From Lichenostomus cassidix (lineage: Eukaryota > Chordata > Aves > Passeriformes > Meliphagidae): a stretch of DNA of 64,000 nt. Position 1 is the first letter of the stretch; each line of letters opens with the position of its first letter. The stretch is taken from positions 27,500,324 to 27,564,323 of the forward strand of contig CM039182.1 of NCBI GenBank assembly GCA_008360975.2, given 5' to 3'. The notes under the pieces are model-generated. The model made no database searches. It was given only the letters and a program-made list of their open reading frames with translations, and was not told the DNA's origin. The position numbers and the translations under genes are program-made. Below, in pieces: positions 24,161 to 38,050 of this stretch.

Positions 24161-27100
24161 GTGTTTGCTCTGCAATTTCTCTAGTATAAACAGCTTTGAG
24201 CTGGAATGACAGAGTTCAGGAGATTTGTGTAAGTTCAGACCTTTGGAGGTTAAGCGAATGCATTAAACCCTCTGGTAAGATAGTTGTGTGCATGAAGATA
24301 GGCACACTGAGAAAAAACCCAGCCAACCTTGCCCTCCTCCCCCTTGGAGCATATCCACAGATAAGAACCTCACTCTTCTCAAAAATGAGGATTAATATCG
24401 AGCCTGAGGGATGGGTAATATCATAAATTGGCTGTTTTTCAGGAAGCAAATCATGCTGTATACTTGCTGCTTTCTGTGCTTGGTCTTTGTGACTACTGAA
24501 GTTCTCAGACCCAACCCCTTTTTCAGGGAAATACATTTTAAACATGCACTGTTGCCTACTGGAGTCACAAGTTATGCCTTTTGTTTTGTTAGAGCACTTG
24601 ATTAAGTAGAAAGGGTCATCGGAAATATTTACCAGAGATTCAGTACAAATCTTTAAACATGGTCCAAGAAATTAATCTCTCTCTACTAAGACTGGGCATG
24701 GGAGGAAGCAAATTTAAACTTTGCACTCAGATGATGAATTTTCCAGAAACATTAACTTCCTAAAATTCTCTTTTCTCATTATGTTGTCCTGCTACTTTCC
24801 TTTAACTAATCTTGCCTAATCTCTGATGAGTAGCTACAGCTTGTGGATGTAAACAGAAAAGAACTAGCTGTTATTTTCTTATGTGTTTTTTAGTGAAATG
24901 AGCGACATCTGTGCAATATAAATTAATTTCTGTTCACAGTGAGCATTCTTTGCTACTCTGTTTCAGGATATTTGTCTAAATGTGTGCAAAATGTTGTCCT
25001 TGTCTAATGAAACACTACTATGTTTAGGCTGGTTACTCTAGGAACAAGTGTAGCTCTTCCCCTTTCCTTTCTTCTGCCTATTTCCTTCTTGAGCGTTAGA
25101 GGAAGAATTGATAAAAATCAGAAACTAAAGACCTGTAAGTTCGAGTTGGTTTTGATGAGCTTAGGCCTGGATTGCCTAAACCCATGGTGCTGCTGATCTG
25201 GAAAGGTTGGGTGAGTGTTGCTCCTCCTGCCCTATGAAGCATGATTCAGACCAGAGCAGTATTCAGCAAGCAGAGAGCTTGTGCAATCTGCTCGGTGGCC
25301 ATGGGAGACCAGACTAAACATGCCTGCCTAGGTATTCTTTCTTAGAGGGGTTAATTAATCTCCATTTAACAGTTTCATGAGACAAAAAACAATGTCTTGG
25401 CAGTGACTGGTTTTTTGTGACATTTCTTCTACAGCTGGATTCAGGTTGCAGGAGCCCTGCTACTGTACAAAGTAGGGTGGAAAAAGCAGAACTTTTATTG
25501 ATTGTAGAAGTGATTTAAGGTGTCTGTGAGCGCTTGGTAGGATAAACTCTCCAGTCCCTATTAGTGGTCATCTTGGAGGTGGTAATGTATTTTCATCCCA
25601 TGGTGTTGGCCTAGTCCCAAATTAGTACCTCTGTTTAGGGAGAGAAGAAAGGGAAAAAACCAAAAAGAACAAAAAAAGAAACAATTAAAATATTTTAAAT
25701 CACAAAAAATTGCTTTTCTAAAAATGTTTAGAATGTGTCTTAAGCTATGAATATTCACTTATGAGGCACTGAGTATTTGCTTAAAATGTACATCTCTTCT
25801 TTGAAAGAGAAAGTAATAACATCACTTTGTGAAAGCTCCTGAATATCCAAGATGTATTTCCACTCTTTCTGTCTTTATAAAGATGTTTTTAGTAGGAGAA
25901 AAATGTAACCAAACCCAGCATGGGTTTTCAAATGTGGCTCATTTCATAGCTGCCTGAATGGCAGGAGGGAAGGAGTGAGCAAGGCATCAACCTGTTTTTG
26001 GCTTCAATGCACAACTCTCTCATTTGAAATAGTTATGAAAATAAAGATATAGATTTAGCATTGCACTAAGGAGGTAGAACCACAGGCTATTGTTGAAAGA
26101 GGCAATCCTGCTTCCCTGCTCATTCCTGGTATGCTGAGTGCTCAGCTGCTCCCCTTGTTCCAGCACAGCACTTAACTGAAAACACTGTGGACCTGTTCAG
26201 GCATCTCACCCAGCAAAGACACATAACTTTGGGAAGGAAGTGAATGGTCTTTTGCTTTGATTTCCTAAACCAGTGTGTTATGGGTGCAGGGAAATCAGGG
26301 AATGTGAACATGCAGCATGGGAAACATGGATTAATTATTGGCAGTGGAAAACTCCGAGAGATTTAGCTGTACAGTAAAATGCAGACAGAGGGGATTTGAG
26401 TCAAATCTGTGGATTTGAATCAAAGAAAGGAATTCAATTTTGGTGTCCCACTTGCTGCTGATGAACACAGCTACCTTACTGTTGGGTCATTTGAAGAATG
26501 TGCTGGTATACATGGGGCTGAAAATCAGGGGGAAAATTGTTTTAACTCTGCTAGATTTTTGACAGAGATTGAATCTCAGTTACATAAAATTTAAGTGTTT
26601 GTGGTGTTTTATTACTCTTATCCCTCCTTCTTGATACATTACTTCTTTTTATGGACTTAAATTTATGCACACTGTATGAGTAGGACTCAAAAGATACTCA
26701 CACATATTATTTCAGTATGCTAGTTTCAGGTTGATTTATACTTTCAAAATTTTCCTAAATGTCCCTTTAGCTATTACAGTTAAAATGGAAAAAAATTATT
26801 AAGATTAAATCCTGCCATTCACAGTGGAGATGAAATATTTGTCTATTCATTATTCCTACCAAACATAAAAAAATTAGGGACTTCAATTTAGTGTTTTGCT
26901 AGAGTTCCTTTGAGCATACATTTTGCTTTGGCTTGTTTTGTACAGCAGAAGTTTTCGCTGGACATTTGTTCTTCAGCATGTAGTGTAAGGTTTTCTCTTT
27001 AGTCATTATTAGCACCTTTTTACACTCTGTCTATATTAAGTGTACAAGCAGATGGACAATTTTGTCTGTTTTAATTGTATTTAATTTAGCCTAAGTTTGG

Positions 27101-28864
27101 TTGCTGGCCAAGTACTCATCACCTGTGGATCAGACTTGGCATCCCTTTTGTCTCTTGGCCAGATATTTTGTTCACAGGATTATTTCCTTTTGAAAGACCA
27201 CACCAAAGTAAAGCTGAAAAGCAAATAAAACACAGTACTGGATTTCAAATAACAAGAACTGCTGAACATGTAATTTCTCTTGTTTTGGTGCTTTCAGGAT
27301 CATTATTCAGTGCTTTTATTGGCATAGCTGCCAAAGACTATGACATAAACAATTAGATGGAAAATATATTTTCTTTTTTTTCTTCTTTCCCATTGCCTGC
27401 ATGCAGGAAGTTTAACACAGTACATCCCGTTCTCTCAGGATGGACTTCTGCTTATTTTTAATTTCTTAAACAATTTCTGAAATACTTAAGGGATTGCTTA
27501 AATAGTAAGGATTTGTATGTCACATACTAACAACAGTTGTATGAGACAAAAAAATCAGCTTGTGCTATTGACTGTAAAGCACTCTGGCTTGGATCCAACT
27601 CCACTGTTCCTTACAGCAGTCTAATTTTGATGTAGTGACATCTCTCGATCTCTTGTTTGCAATCACTGAAGCTGAGTGAGAGGTCTCATATTTTCCAGAA
27701 CAATTGTCCTGGAGGGTGTTTTTTCTCTCCCTGTCCACTGCAGGACAGTTGCCAGTGTGTCTGGAAGAAATGATTAGGAAATAGGGAGAGCCTAATGGAG
27801 CATTCACTCATCTAAATCTCAGCTACACTGACTGATGTGACCACTTTGTGCCATCAGATCACTCCATGCTAGACTGAGTCTCAAAGGTCCTGTCACACTT
27901 GTATTTGATCAATCAGCCTGGGTGATATAGTGTAATTGATTGAAACAAAGAAGAGGATCTGGGCTTAACAATGAAGGAAATTAGCTACTGATATTACAGC
28001 ATAAACATGATATCTCCATGATATGCAGCAAGACAGAGACAAAGGGTTTATTCCAAGAAGCCTTGGCTATCCAAAGAAAATTACTCTTTTAGGTGCCTAT
28101 CATTAGATTTATTATCTGAAACAGGTCTTATGAAAGAACATGTTAAACAAGTAAAGGATATTCTACTTGTTTTCTTTAATAAATACAGCTTATAGCCTAC
28201 AATATTACAAGTGTAAAAAGTCCCTCTGAATGTAACTCATGTCTACTACAGTGGTGGTATTAAGCCCATAAAAGAATTTTTTACCCATTTGTCTTGTGAA
28301 ATCCTTTGTCTGTTTAAGCCATAGCTCTGGAAAGGAAGTTTGTCACATGTATCTGTTCTAGCTAACATTTCCCTCAGATGGTACTAAACAAAGCTTCCAT
28401 CCAGGAGCTCATGTTGTACAGCAGTTTTTATACTGGTCAGTGAGCTTCACTTCTATAACAGGTTTGTGTTTCACTCCTTTTTCAAATAGACATAGGGAAA
28501 AAAAGTCTTTGTTCTCATCATTTTACTAATCTAACTCCTTCTCCCTGTCACTTTTACTTTGCCCCAGTAAAGACACCTATCTCTTATTACACTCTTGTGA
28601 TCTAGTGTCATGAGACACTTCTCCAGAATCTCCTTTTCCCTGGCTTGGCAGAGGGGCTGCCTCCAGCATGGGGATGTCTTGACCCTCCTTGTTTTGCCTG
28701 GCTGAGACAAAAGGCTAATAAAGCTTTTTAAACATCTCTAAAACAGGCTACCTTGCCCACTGTTTTCCTGAAATCACAGCAAGAGTGGCTAGAAAGGTTG
28801 GCTTGAAGCCTAGCTTATTCCTTAAAGAGGGATTATTGCCACCACTAGTTCTGATTTTGGAAAC
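24161..28864. other. Intergenic or intronic DNA, nothing recognised
   Basis: AT-rich unique-looking sequence. Overlapping frames on opposite strands at 24196-24545 have no domain. No repeat family, RNA gene or exon was recognised. Confidence 0.5.
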
Positions 28865-28960
28865 TGAAAAGGATGGAGATTTTGCCATCCCTCTGAGCAC
28901 CCTGGGTAACCTGTCCCACTGCTGCATGGCCCTCCTAGATTTTTTCATTGTAGTCTCTTT
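28865..28960 (-). mobile_element. Old diverged CR1 LINE fragment
   Basis: 'Aaggatggagattttgcc' followed by 'ctgagcaccctgggtaacctgtcccactgc' and 'ggccctcctagattttttcat' matches, with many changes, the CR1 minus-strand order 'aaggatggagat... cctgggcaacctgttcca... accctcacagtgaaaaa'. The expected neighbours on both sides are eroded; a weak continuation may reach about 29075. The element lies on the minus strand and is much older than the copy at 19276. A library search is needed to name the subfamily. Confidence 0.55.
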
Positions 28961-31900
28961 TGGTGGTGAATTTTTTGTGTGTATGTCTCAATGCTTAGCT
29001 TGTGGCTGTGGCTCCTCTTTAGCTTGTTTACCATTACCCACAAACGTTTCACTGTGTTGTCATCTGTAACTGCCCTTCAAGCCATAGCAGAAACTCAATA
29101 TGGACCCATTGGCACTGGCTCTTCATGAAGTGTGCAAGGGTGCGGCTAACCTCATTATTTGATTTATCTATTTCAGCTGAGACCTGGTCATGCATCTACT
29201 TCAAGGTGTCTTTTCTTTGTGGTATAAAAAACACTTTAAAATTTTCAGTTTATGTAGCTTACTTGCAGGCCAGTAATGACCTTGGACCATTCAAGGTCTG
29301 TCTTTACTATGGAAAACAAAGATTTCTGGAGATAGGAATATTAGTCCAGGATATTTAGTGACAAAATTGCTGACTGCTATGGTTTCTTCAGAGGAAAGAA
29401 CTTGGGGCAGATAAAACTATTTTGTCAAAATGACTGTTGTGAATGTGTTTTCTTGCCCCAAAAGAAGCCTTGAAAAGGGATGATTAGCCACCACACAGAG
29501 CAACCTAAGCCAGGCTGCAGGTTTGTGGTATTAGCTGCATTGATACTGAAATTCTTGGAGTTGTACAACAAAATCACTGTCAAAGTAATTCTGTGGTTTT
29601 AAGATTTATAAACCCTTCCATTCACTGACTTGTGCATTTGCTCTTACTGAAAAGGCCACTTTTTGACAGGTTGTACAGTGCTTTGCTGTAGTTCTTCCTC
29701 CAGTGGGGTCAATGAGTTAGATCATCTGGGAAAGAGGCAAGGTACTTTTGCTGCTGGCCTAAGCCCCTGCTGTTAGGAAAGCATCAGTACATGGCAACTG
29801 TCATAAAAGTCCATTGTAACTGTAAAAGCTTCTTTGATTAGTCAATCTTTTCTCCATTTATCCTGGAAGATGGAATTAGGCACAATGGAAGAGAAAGCCT
29901 GAAATGGGTCAGTTATTTACTGTGCATTCTGCCTTCTTTTGTGTCTGAAAAGGTTTTTATTTAGTTTTTGTATGATTAAAATAAAAGACAGAGGAAGCTG
30001 CCAGGGGAAAAAACTCAAAATTTTTACTAACTGCTTTTAGTGACACAAAAATAGTATTGAAGCAAGTCTACTAGATATTTAAGTCTTGCTGGAACAAACA
30101 CAATTTTTAAAACACATTTCTAAGCTGTTTAATAGTCTACTCTTTCGTCAGATTCCTGTTTTCACACATCCTTATTGACATAAGGATATGGCTGGGGTCA
30201 CTATCAATTTGGGAAAGAAAGCAGAACAAATTTCCTGATTGCCTTGTGATAGTACATCTGCCATTTCAGTTCAAGCCAGCATCTGAAGCTACTCCCTTTG
30301 TAGGCTTTTGGCCAGATTCTGATCAAACTGGCATCAGTTTTAGCCTTTTACAACTTCTCTGTAAATCAGGGTGACTCCAATGTAGTCAGATGTGTAAGAG
30401 AAGAGTGAGGCCTATTTTTACCAAGTCAACTATTTTGTATAATGTTTGCAGAGCATTAGCAGTTCAGCTTAGTTTTGCAGTTAGTTATTTCTGATTTATT
30501 ACAATCAATCTAACTGAACTCTTTCTCTGTGGTATCCTAGTTTGCCCAAATGTTTGGCGTAGAGGACATCTGTTCTGACTATGACTGGATGTGGCTGGGA
30601 AGGGTGGGGGTAGCAGTGTTGTCTGGTCATAGGGAGCTGTGTACTCTAACCTTGTTCACCTGGGTATAACCACAACAGGAAACTGAGGCTAAGAACCAGG
30701 CCTTCTATGCTGAAACTTCAGCAAATCCAGTTGAGGAGATGAGATATAGTTGACATGGTAGAAATAAACTATATTCTCTCTGAATAGCCATTGTGGAATA
30801 ATTTGCTCAATTCCAAATAATTTGGTTCAATAGGTTGATTAATGTAATAAATAAGAAAGTGTAAGTATTTTGAACATGAAATGCTTGAGAATAAACAGTT
30901 TTAATGCCACAAAATATCCCAAAGGGATTAGCGCTGCTGTTTGTTACATCTCTCTGGGACAATTTGGAGCTGTAGGCCAGGTCAGTGACATTGCTTGTGC
31001 TGATCAACACAGCATGACCATTATTACAGGCAATTCTGTTTTTGACACAACTATCTGGATCCTCAATATCAAATGATAAAATTTGGCAAAATCTGATGAT
31101 GCAAGTGTTTCTAAAGGCACACAACAGAACATGAAAGAAATGATCATGTCAGAAGATGGTAAATTACAGAGTGGTCCACTACCATCTTTCACTGTGAGAT
31201 TATTTCAGTTTAATCTTGATTTTTTTTTTTTCTCCTCAGTGTATGTTTATACTTCTGCAGCTAGGATAAATCCATGTAAATATCTGAGAGTTTTGCTGGG
31301 GCTCTGTGCAGATGCAGCTCATTATCATGTGTTGCATGAGTGGTAAAGACTGCAGAAACTGATTGTTATTAATGATCTCCATGTTATCTCCTCATTGGGC
31401 ATTTTGTACTCAACCATTTTATCATTCCTAGAAAGCAATTTTATAAGCTTTTAGGATAAACAACAACAGTGAATGAGACTTTCTATTAATTCAGAAATTT
31501 CTCTTCCAGGTTATTCTGTCATATTGATAATATTACACTTTCTGTATTTTGTAGTAATCTTCTAGACAGACATAACCATAACCTAACTTGTTTTATTTAG
31601 GGGATAGGAAAGCCATATGGCCATGTTCATTATAAGTGATACTTCATATTAAAAAGTCTTGAGATAGTTGTCAAGGGTGAAGCTGTCATGTTTCTGTGTT
31701 TTAATTTTTTTTGTTGTTACTTTTAGTTTCAGATTTCTTACATGCTTTCTAGTGTCTGAACCTTTATTAGTTCAACTTCTGCATCTTTTCTTTGCAGTCA
31801 GGTGACCAAGTATGTATCTCTTAGAAAGACAAACTTAAGTTTTCGTATAATCTAACTCCAGGAACTGGCATCCTAATGAAAAATTGCAGCTGAAAGTTTA

Positions 31901-34900
31901 AATAGTTGACATTCATGTTTGTCTGTAATTAGTTTCAGTTTTTATTCTTGAGGTATTTTTATTTAAACACAATCACATTCAGACTGCTCACAGGAAATTA
32001 TGCTTAATGTCAAGTATAATTTTGAATTTATTTTTGACAAATAATGTTTGGATTTCTGTATTCAAAAATCAAACTGTTCATCTGAAGGTATTTTCCTTGC
32101 CTTTCATTTTTCAAACTTCCCATCCAGATTACAGTAATAGTTAGTCCCAAACAGTATACCAAATGATTATAGCAGATAAAATCAAAAAGGAGGTCCTAAG
32201 GGTGTCATGATCTTTGAAATAAATGTCTTGGAGATGTTTATCTTGCTCAAGTTATGAGCTGAGTGCCTGCAGAAAATGTCTTAATGACATGGAAAATGTT
32301 CCTCCTGTAGGAGGTGAAGAGCAGCTATATCTATGCTCATAAAGGGAGTAGCTTGGGTAATTTCCTAGAACAGAAGTCAGCAATTAGCATTGATAGCTAT
32401 GGGCCTTTTCACTGAATGCCCAAAGCTAATCCCATAAGGAATCAGAGGCTGTATCAATGGCAAGTATTCGATCAAATGCTTTCCTCATATGTGGGGTTCT
32501 GGGCCTGTTTGTGTCAGAGATATCTTTATAATTTGTTTCTTTTATTTGGCTGAACCAATTGTACAACAGTAATTTTGCTTTTCTATATTCAGAGAAGGTT
32601 AATTTATAGTAGTGGTAAAACTATAAATGAAAAGATCACTCAAATAGCAGAAAAATACTTTTAGTTTTTCTTTTATGAGAGTAACGAGAAACTTGCTTTC
32701 TACTTCTAGCTGACATAATGTTGTTGTTATCATTTTTCAGCTCTGTGATGTGTGACTGAAACATAAAACTTAATTAAAACTAATTTAAAAAAAAAAGAGA
32801 GACCAAAAACCTGCTACTTGTGTTTGGAAATGTATTTGTCTCAAGGTGTGAAGTTGATATGTGAAGCCTGCATGATAATGAATTTGGTAAAAGTCAGTGG
32901 ACAAGAACAAGCAAGTTTTGCTCTTTGAGTTCTGGCGTATTTTTCCTTTTGCCAACTTAAATTCATTTTTCATTAATGTTCTTGTCAAATCACTTCTATG
33001 TGAATAGCAGTCCAAATGGTTTAAGTTTACTGAGTTGAGAAGGTTAGCAGTACCTCAGTCTACAGCATGTGGCTACTAATGTTGTTTTACCATTGTGGAT
33101 AAAAGAATTGTGAATTTCAGTGTGTTCTTTTCAAAAATGTAGTGTGTAGTTTTGCTACAACTCAGTGGAGAAGGATCTTTTGTTGATGGCTTGATAATTC
33201 CTCATTGTGTGCTACTCATATATGAGTTGGTCCATTGATCTAGACTCTACAAAGATCCAGCCCAATGACTTTTGAAGGGGGTAGGTCTTGTTAGGCCCAC
33301 TTCTCAGCCTGGACTATTCAGTTTGTAGCAAGGAGGTAATGAAAAAGAAGACAAAAATAATCTCACTCTAGAGCTGCAGTTGAATTATCCTGCAAGTAAA
33401 TGCTTCAGCCTTGTGCTCAGGGATACCACCATGGATGTTGCACAGATTACAGTACTAGGTCTGGTGAAGGAAAATGAAAATTGAACCTTAAAAAAAAAAA
33501 GTAATTACTTAAAAAATATATATGATATTATGTTTTCACCTTGGTTCTTCAGGAAATAGTGATGCTGCTGGATAGCCCAGCTGTTTAAAGGATGTGCTGT
33601 CTTTCACAGTCTGATTCCTCTTGTGCAGGAGATCTAATCTTGTGTTTGGGGGTGCATTATCTGGAGGTTCCCTATGGAAGACCTAATGCTGCATTTGGAT
33701 CTAAGTTATACAATCATATTTTAATTGTGTCCTCTCTCCTTTTCCTGATACTTGGATTAAATTTAATCTGAAGTGTTTTGAATAGTGCAGTTACCTAATA
33801 TTTCTGGTCAAAATATTAGAAACCACCAAGTTTTATGTGTATAGCTTTTACAAATTATAAATAAGCAAGTCTCATGTGAAACTCTGTCCAGACACAGCTA
33901 ATGGCTATTTCAAAAATTCTAGCTGCTCTATAAGGGAGGAGTGAAACCTGCAAGAAATCATTATACTGATTTTAGTCATTATGAACACTTTCATCCTGAT
34001 TATGCATAATTTGGAGTAATACTATAAAACTAATGTACCCTCACTTCCTCCATGAAAAATGGAGAATATGCTACTTAGATGTTGTAACTTATTCTTTTTT
34101 CAGCTACTTCCCATTACATGGTGTTCCTTCTGTTCCTCTGCCTGATTCCCAGCTCTGTTGGTCTCACTAGTTTGCTTCCCTGAAGATTTCTAGATCCTTT
34201 TTTCATCTGCTTTAACTCAGCAAAAGAGTAGCAAAATGTCCAGTTGCTTGGTGTTTGTGATTCTATTTGGTTTTTTTTTGTTTTTTTTTTGTTTGTTCTG
34301 ATTTTTTCCCATGGTGTTTAATCTGGTTCTCAGAGATTATCTGGTGAGCTGATAAAGGTGGGAAGAGACTAGGGGAACCTTTCAGTGGTCTGAGCTGATA
34401 CACTGCACAGTGTGACCCCATACTTCTGCATTTCAACTTCCTTTATATGGTGGACATATTTACAGCAGCAAAAGCATCAATAAATGGAATAATGTTGATG
34501 TTAATGGACATGTTTTACTTCCTTTCTTCTTTTTTTTTTTTTTTTCAAACATGCCTCCCTTTCTGTATTTGATTAATAAAGGGACTGTTTTGTTTTTCTG
34601 TGAATTTTCCTATATGTCACAATGTCTTTCTTGAGAAGTCAGCCGTGGCTATAATAGATTTATTCTTGTTATTGTCTCCAAAAACATGCCTACAGAGAAA
34701 ACCCTGTGGATCTCTCTCAGCTTCTAGTCCAAAAAAAAAGAAAAACAGTATTAGGAATAAGGCTCACTCTTGGACCAGGCTGGATTTCTTTCCCCTGCAT
34801 TATTTCACCATTAATATGCTATCTGTGCACATTGGTTAACTCTTGACTCATTGTTTTAATGAAAACAGTGTAGAAACAAAACAAATATATCATTAATAAT

Positions 34901-37879
34901 TGTTGTTTGTGAAGATCTTTGGGATGCTATATTTGGAAGAAAGCCAAGCACATAAGCAAACTTGTCTATTGACAGGAGGAGATTAACCATCTTTATCCTT
35001 TTCTGCGTTCTGTTACTAAAATAATTTGAAGGGAATCTCAAAATATATGAGATGTTGTTTTTCAGCTAAGCAACCAAATATTTGGCTTGTTAATCTTTGA
35101 TTTAGATGAACTAACCAGAGTTTTCTTTTGAAAGTTGAATACAAATTTCACAGGAGCTGGCATCCTGCTGAGGTTTCTGGTATTCTATCTTGCAGGAACA
35201 TGAAAATAAAAGGCTTATCCAAAAATGTCTATCTTAAAAAAAAAAAATTAAAAAAATAAATTTAGTTCTGCAAACTGTTCTTGGTTTTGGACATGCAAAA
35301 TTTTGCCATTTGGCCCAACAAGACCCTTGGTGGCCAGTTGTCATGCTGATTTTTACAGGTAAATTTCCCAGAAAAAGTGTTAGACATTGCCACCAGCATG
35401 ATAAAATAATGTTTATTTCCTAAAGGTAACTTGCTGACTATTTCTGACCATAGCAAATCCTAAAATACTGATGACTTATTGAAACTCCAATGTTGAGTGA
35501 AGAGATAAATACGCCTGTTGTGGAATATATAGTTTACACCATATTGTTTTTTGCCAGCAAAAGTGACGTTCAGTGGAGCCATTTATAAGTTAAATAAAAG
35601 TGACCTTGTAACATTAACACCTCCTTTGCTTGCTCAGAAGTAGTACAAGCATTTACTTTTAGGAGTTATAGGCTCCTAAGAGCTACTTTTTGTTCCTTTT
35701 TAAGCAAGAAATTCTTAAAAAGTATTTTGAAATATCTGTGATATCAGTGAGGTTTATTTTCTTGTGAAGATGTATCAGAAACTTTATTTTACTAATTTCA
35801 GAAGTAAAAACAAATGTAGCAGATGCAAGGGTATTTTTATTTATTTACTTTAAAAAATAAATCTAAAAGTGGTGAAACACCAACTAAAGCAATCACATTA
35901 GGTGGAGACTTTCTCTTCTAAAACTACAGCTTATGTCTGGGAGATGCACATCTAGAGCACCTGATGTCCTCCAGAAGTGCCAGCCTTCCTTGGCTCCACA
36001 TTCATTCAAGATCTTCAGGCACCTTAGAGGGCTTCCAAAACACTGCTTTGTTTACTCTCATTACAAGATGCCAGACATTGGTGAATCAGGTCCCTCTTCT
36101 GTTTATGCCTCAATGCTCATGGAATTGTGTGTATTTAACAGCATTTTCATTACCTGCACCTGTATATTATGCTAGGACATCATTCAGCAGGAAATGAGCT
36201 AGGGAACCATTGTACCACTGCCCTAATTTATAGAGGGCAAGACCTGGTGCTCTTTGTCCACAGAACAAGTGTTTGCCAAGCAAATTGGTACAGATTGAGT
36301 GAGCTGAACTTTAGATGGCACCATTAATTATGGTACGCATTACTCATCAAACTAATAAAGTAAAATTGCTCTTCCTTTGAGCATGGAATACCATGGCCAT
36401 TATACTTATGCTAGACTTTAGAGTCTTTATTCTTCATAGATATATGTAAGTTATTTAAAAAAAATAATTTTTTATCATACTGCTGATGAAGGATAGGTTG
36501 AAATAAATTTGGATGCCTTTCTCAGTTGGAAATGAGGAAGATTATGGCCCAATGTAGGGAATAAATGCTCACAGCTCATTTTGTACACCATGAAAGACAT
36601 TCCTTAACTTGATGATTATTTAGTAAAACTACTTGACCTTATAAAAATTATCAGGTAATAAATGTATCATCACTGCCTCAATTTCAGGGTGTGAAGCCTG
36701 CTTGAAACAGTACAGCCTCACTTGGAGTTCAATGTCAGGGCCCAAATGTCTCCACCTACGCAGACCTTTAGTATGTGTACCTTTAAAAGAATCTTTGAAA
36801 TGCTTCAGCAGCTGAGGTAATTCTATGTCTTATAGATACTCCAACTGCTTCTAACCAATAGCAGAGACTCCAGCCCAGAAACTGCATTTCTTTAGGGCCA
36901 TTAAGAGTTTTATGTAGGCAATACAAAGAAACTTTTGAGTAAAATCCCTTATCCTAAATTCTTCATCACACAGTCTCTTTTTATACTTGAGACCAGGAGG
37001 CAAGACATGCTTAGTTTATGCATAACCCTGGTGTGTGTTGTCTGCAGAGACATCACACTGACAGCAAATTATTTTATATAGTGTGCAGTACTTCTTTAAG
37101 GACGCTTAAAATAAAGAATTGTTAAAAACAGTGTTCTAGCTAAAATGAAGAAAAAGTGCTAAAACATGATGAATTTTCTACAAGAGTGTTATTTCACTTG
37201 CAAATGGTTTTGCTTCCTCAGATTCCCAGGTTTCAGACATGCTCAATGATGCAAAAAGAAGCTTAGATGTTGATTTTATTACATAATTTTCATCAACAAG
37301 GTGTCACAGCACTCAAAAGCCCTTCCTTGTGTCCTACATATCAAAATATCCTTACAGCAACATAACATGGTGTCAACTGCTGTGGACTACAGGTGAAAAT
37401 GCTGCTTAAAGTTGGTTTGAGATCAGGCTTGTTTAAATTTGGCTCTGGGATTCAGTAAATGCCCAAGAGCTGGGCCTTGGTGCATAATTTAACTGAGAGG
37501 AAAAAAATGAGGAAAACAAAGCGTGTTATTATTTTTTTATTTGCTTTGATCTTTAGAAATATCAAGTTAACAGCCTGGAGGTTACAGGATCTATTGGTTT
37601 CTGGGAGATGTTTTGATATCCCAGAAGAAAATATGTTGGCAAAGTAGTGAGGGAAATGTACATTATTAATTTTTTGTGCTCAGTGGCTAAGTGGGAGATT
37701 CAATTTATCAATTCTTCACTCTAAGAGGATATGATTTATTTAAAATTCAGATCTGATTTTTAAAACAAAACCAAAAAACACCTTTTTTTTTTCCCAGAAT
37801 GTGGCTGTAAATCTCAGAATATATTTTATTCAGTTCTACTTAGCATAGCTTTTGTTATATATAATTCTGTAGCAGAAAC
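28961..37879. other. Intergenic or intronic DNA, no gene recognised
   Basis: About 9 kb of AT-rich DNA with T- or A-rich tracts at about 34269-34297, 34530-34545 and 35236-35262. All open frames are short and unrecognised. No transposon with a clear signature was seen, although old repeats may be hidden by divergence. Confidence 0.5.
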
Positions 37880-38050
37880 AGATTCCCCAGAGAGCTGGTA
37901 GATGCCCCATCCCTAGAAACATTTAAGGTTAATCTGAATGGGACTCCAGGGCACCTGCTTTAACTGAAGATATCCGTGCTCAAAGTAGTGGGGTAGGACT
38001 GAATGAACTTTAAGGGTCCCTTCCAACCCAAACTTTTCTATTGTAATTGT
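37880..38050 (+). mobile_element. CR1 LINE 3'-end fragment (older copy)
   Basis: Forward-strand CR1 landmarks occur in order: 'ccccagagagctggtagatgccccatccctagaaac', 'atttaaggttaatctgaatgggactcc', 'aactgaagatatccgtgctcaaagtagtggggtaggactgaatgaact' and 'ttaagggtcccttccaacccaaac', ending 'ttttctattgtaattgt' in place of the usual terminal 'attctatgat' repeats. It is 5'-truncated, non-coding and more diverged than the copies at 40780 and 19276, so probably an older insertion. Confidence 0.9.
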
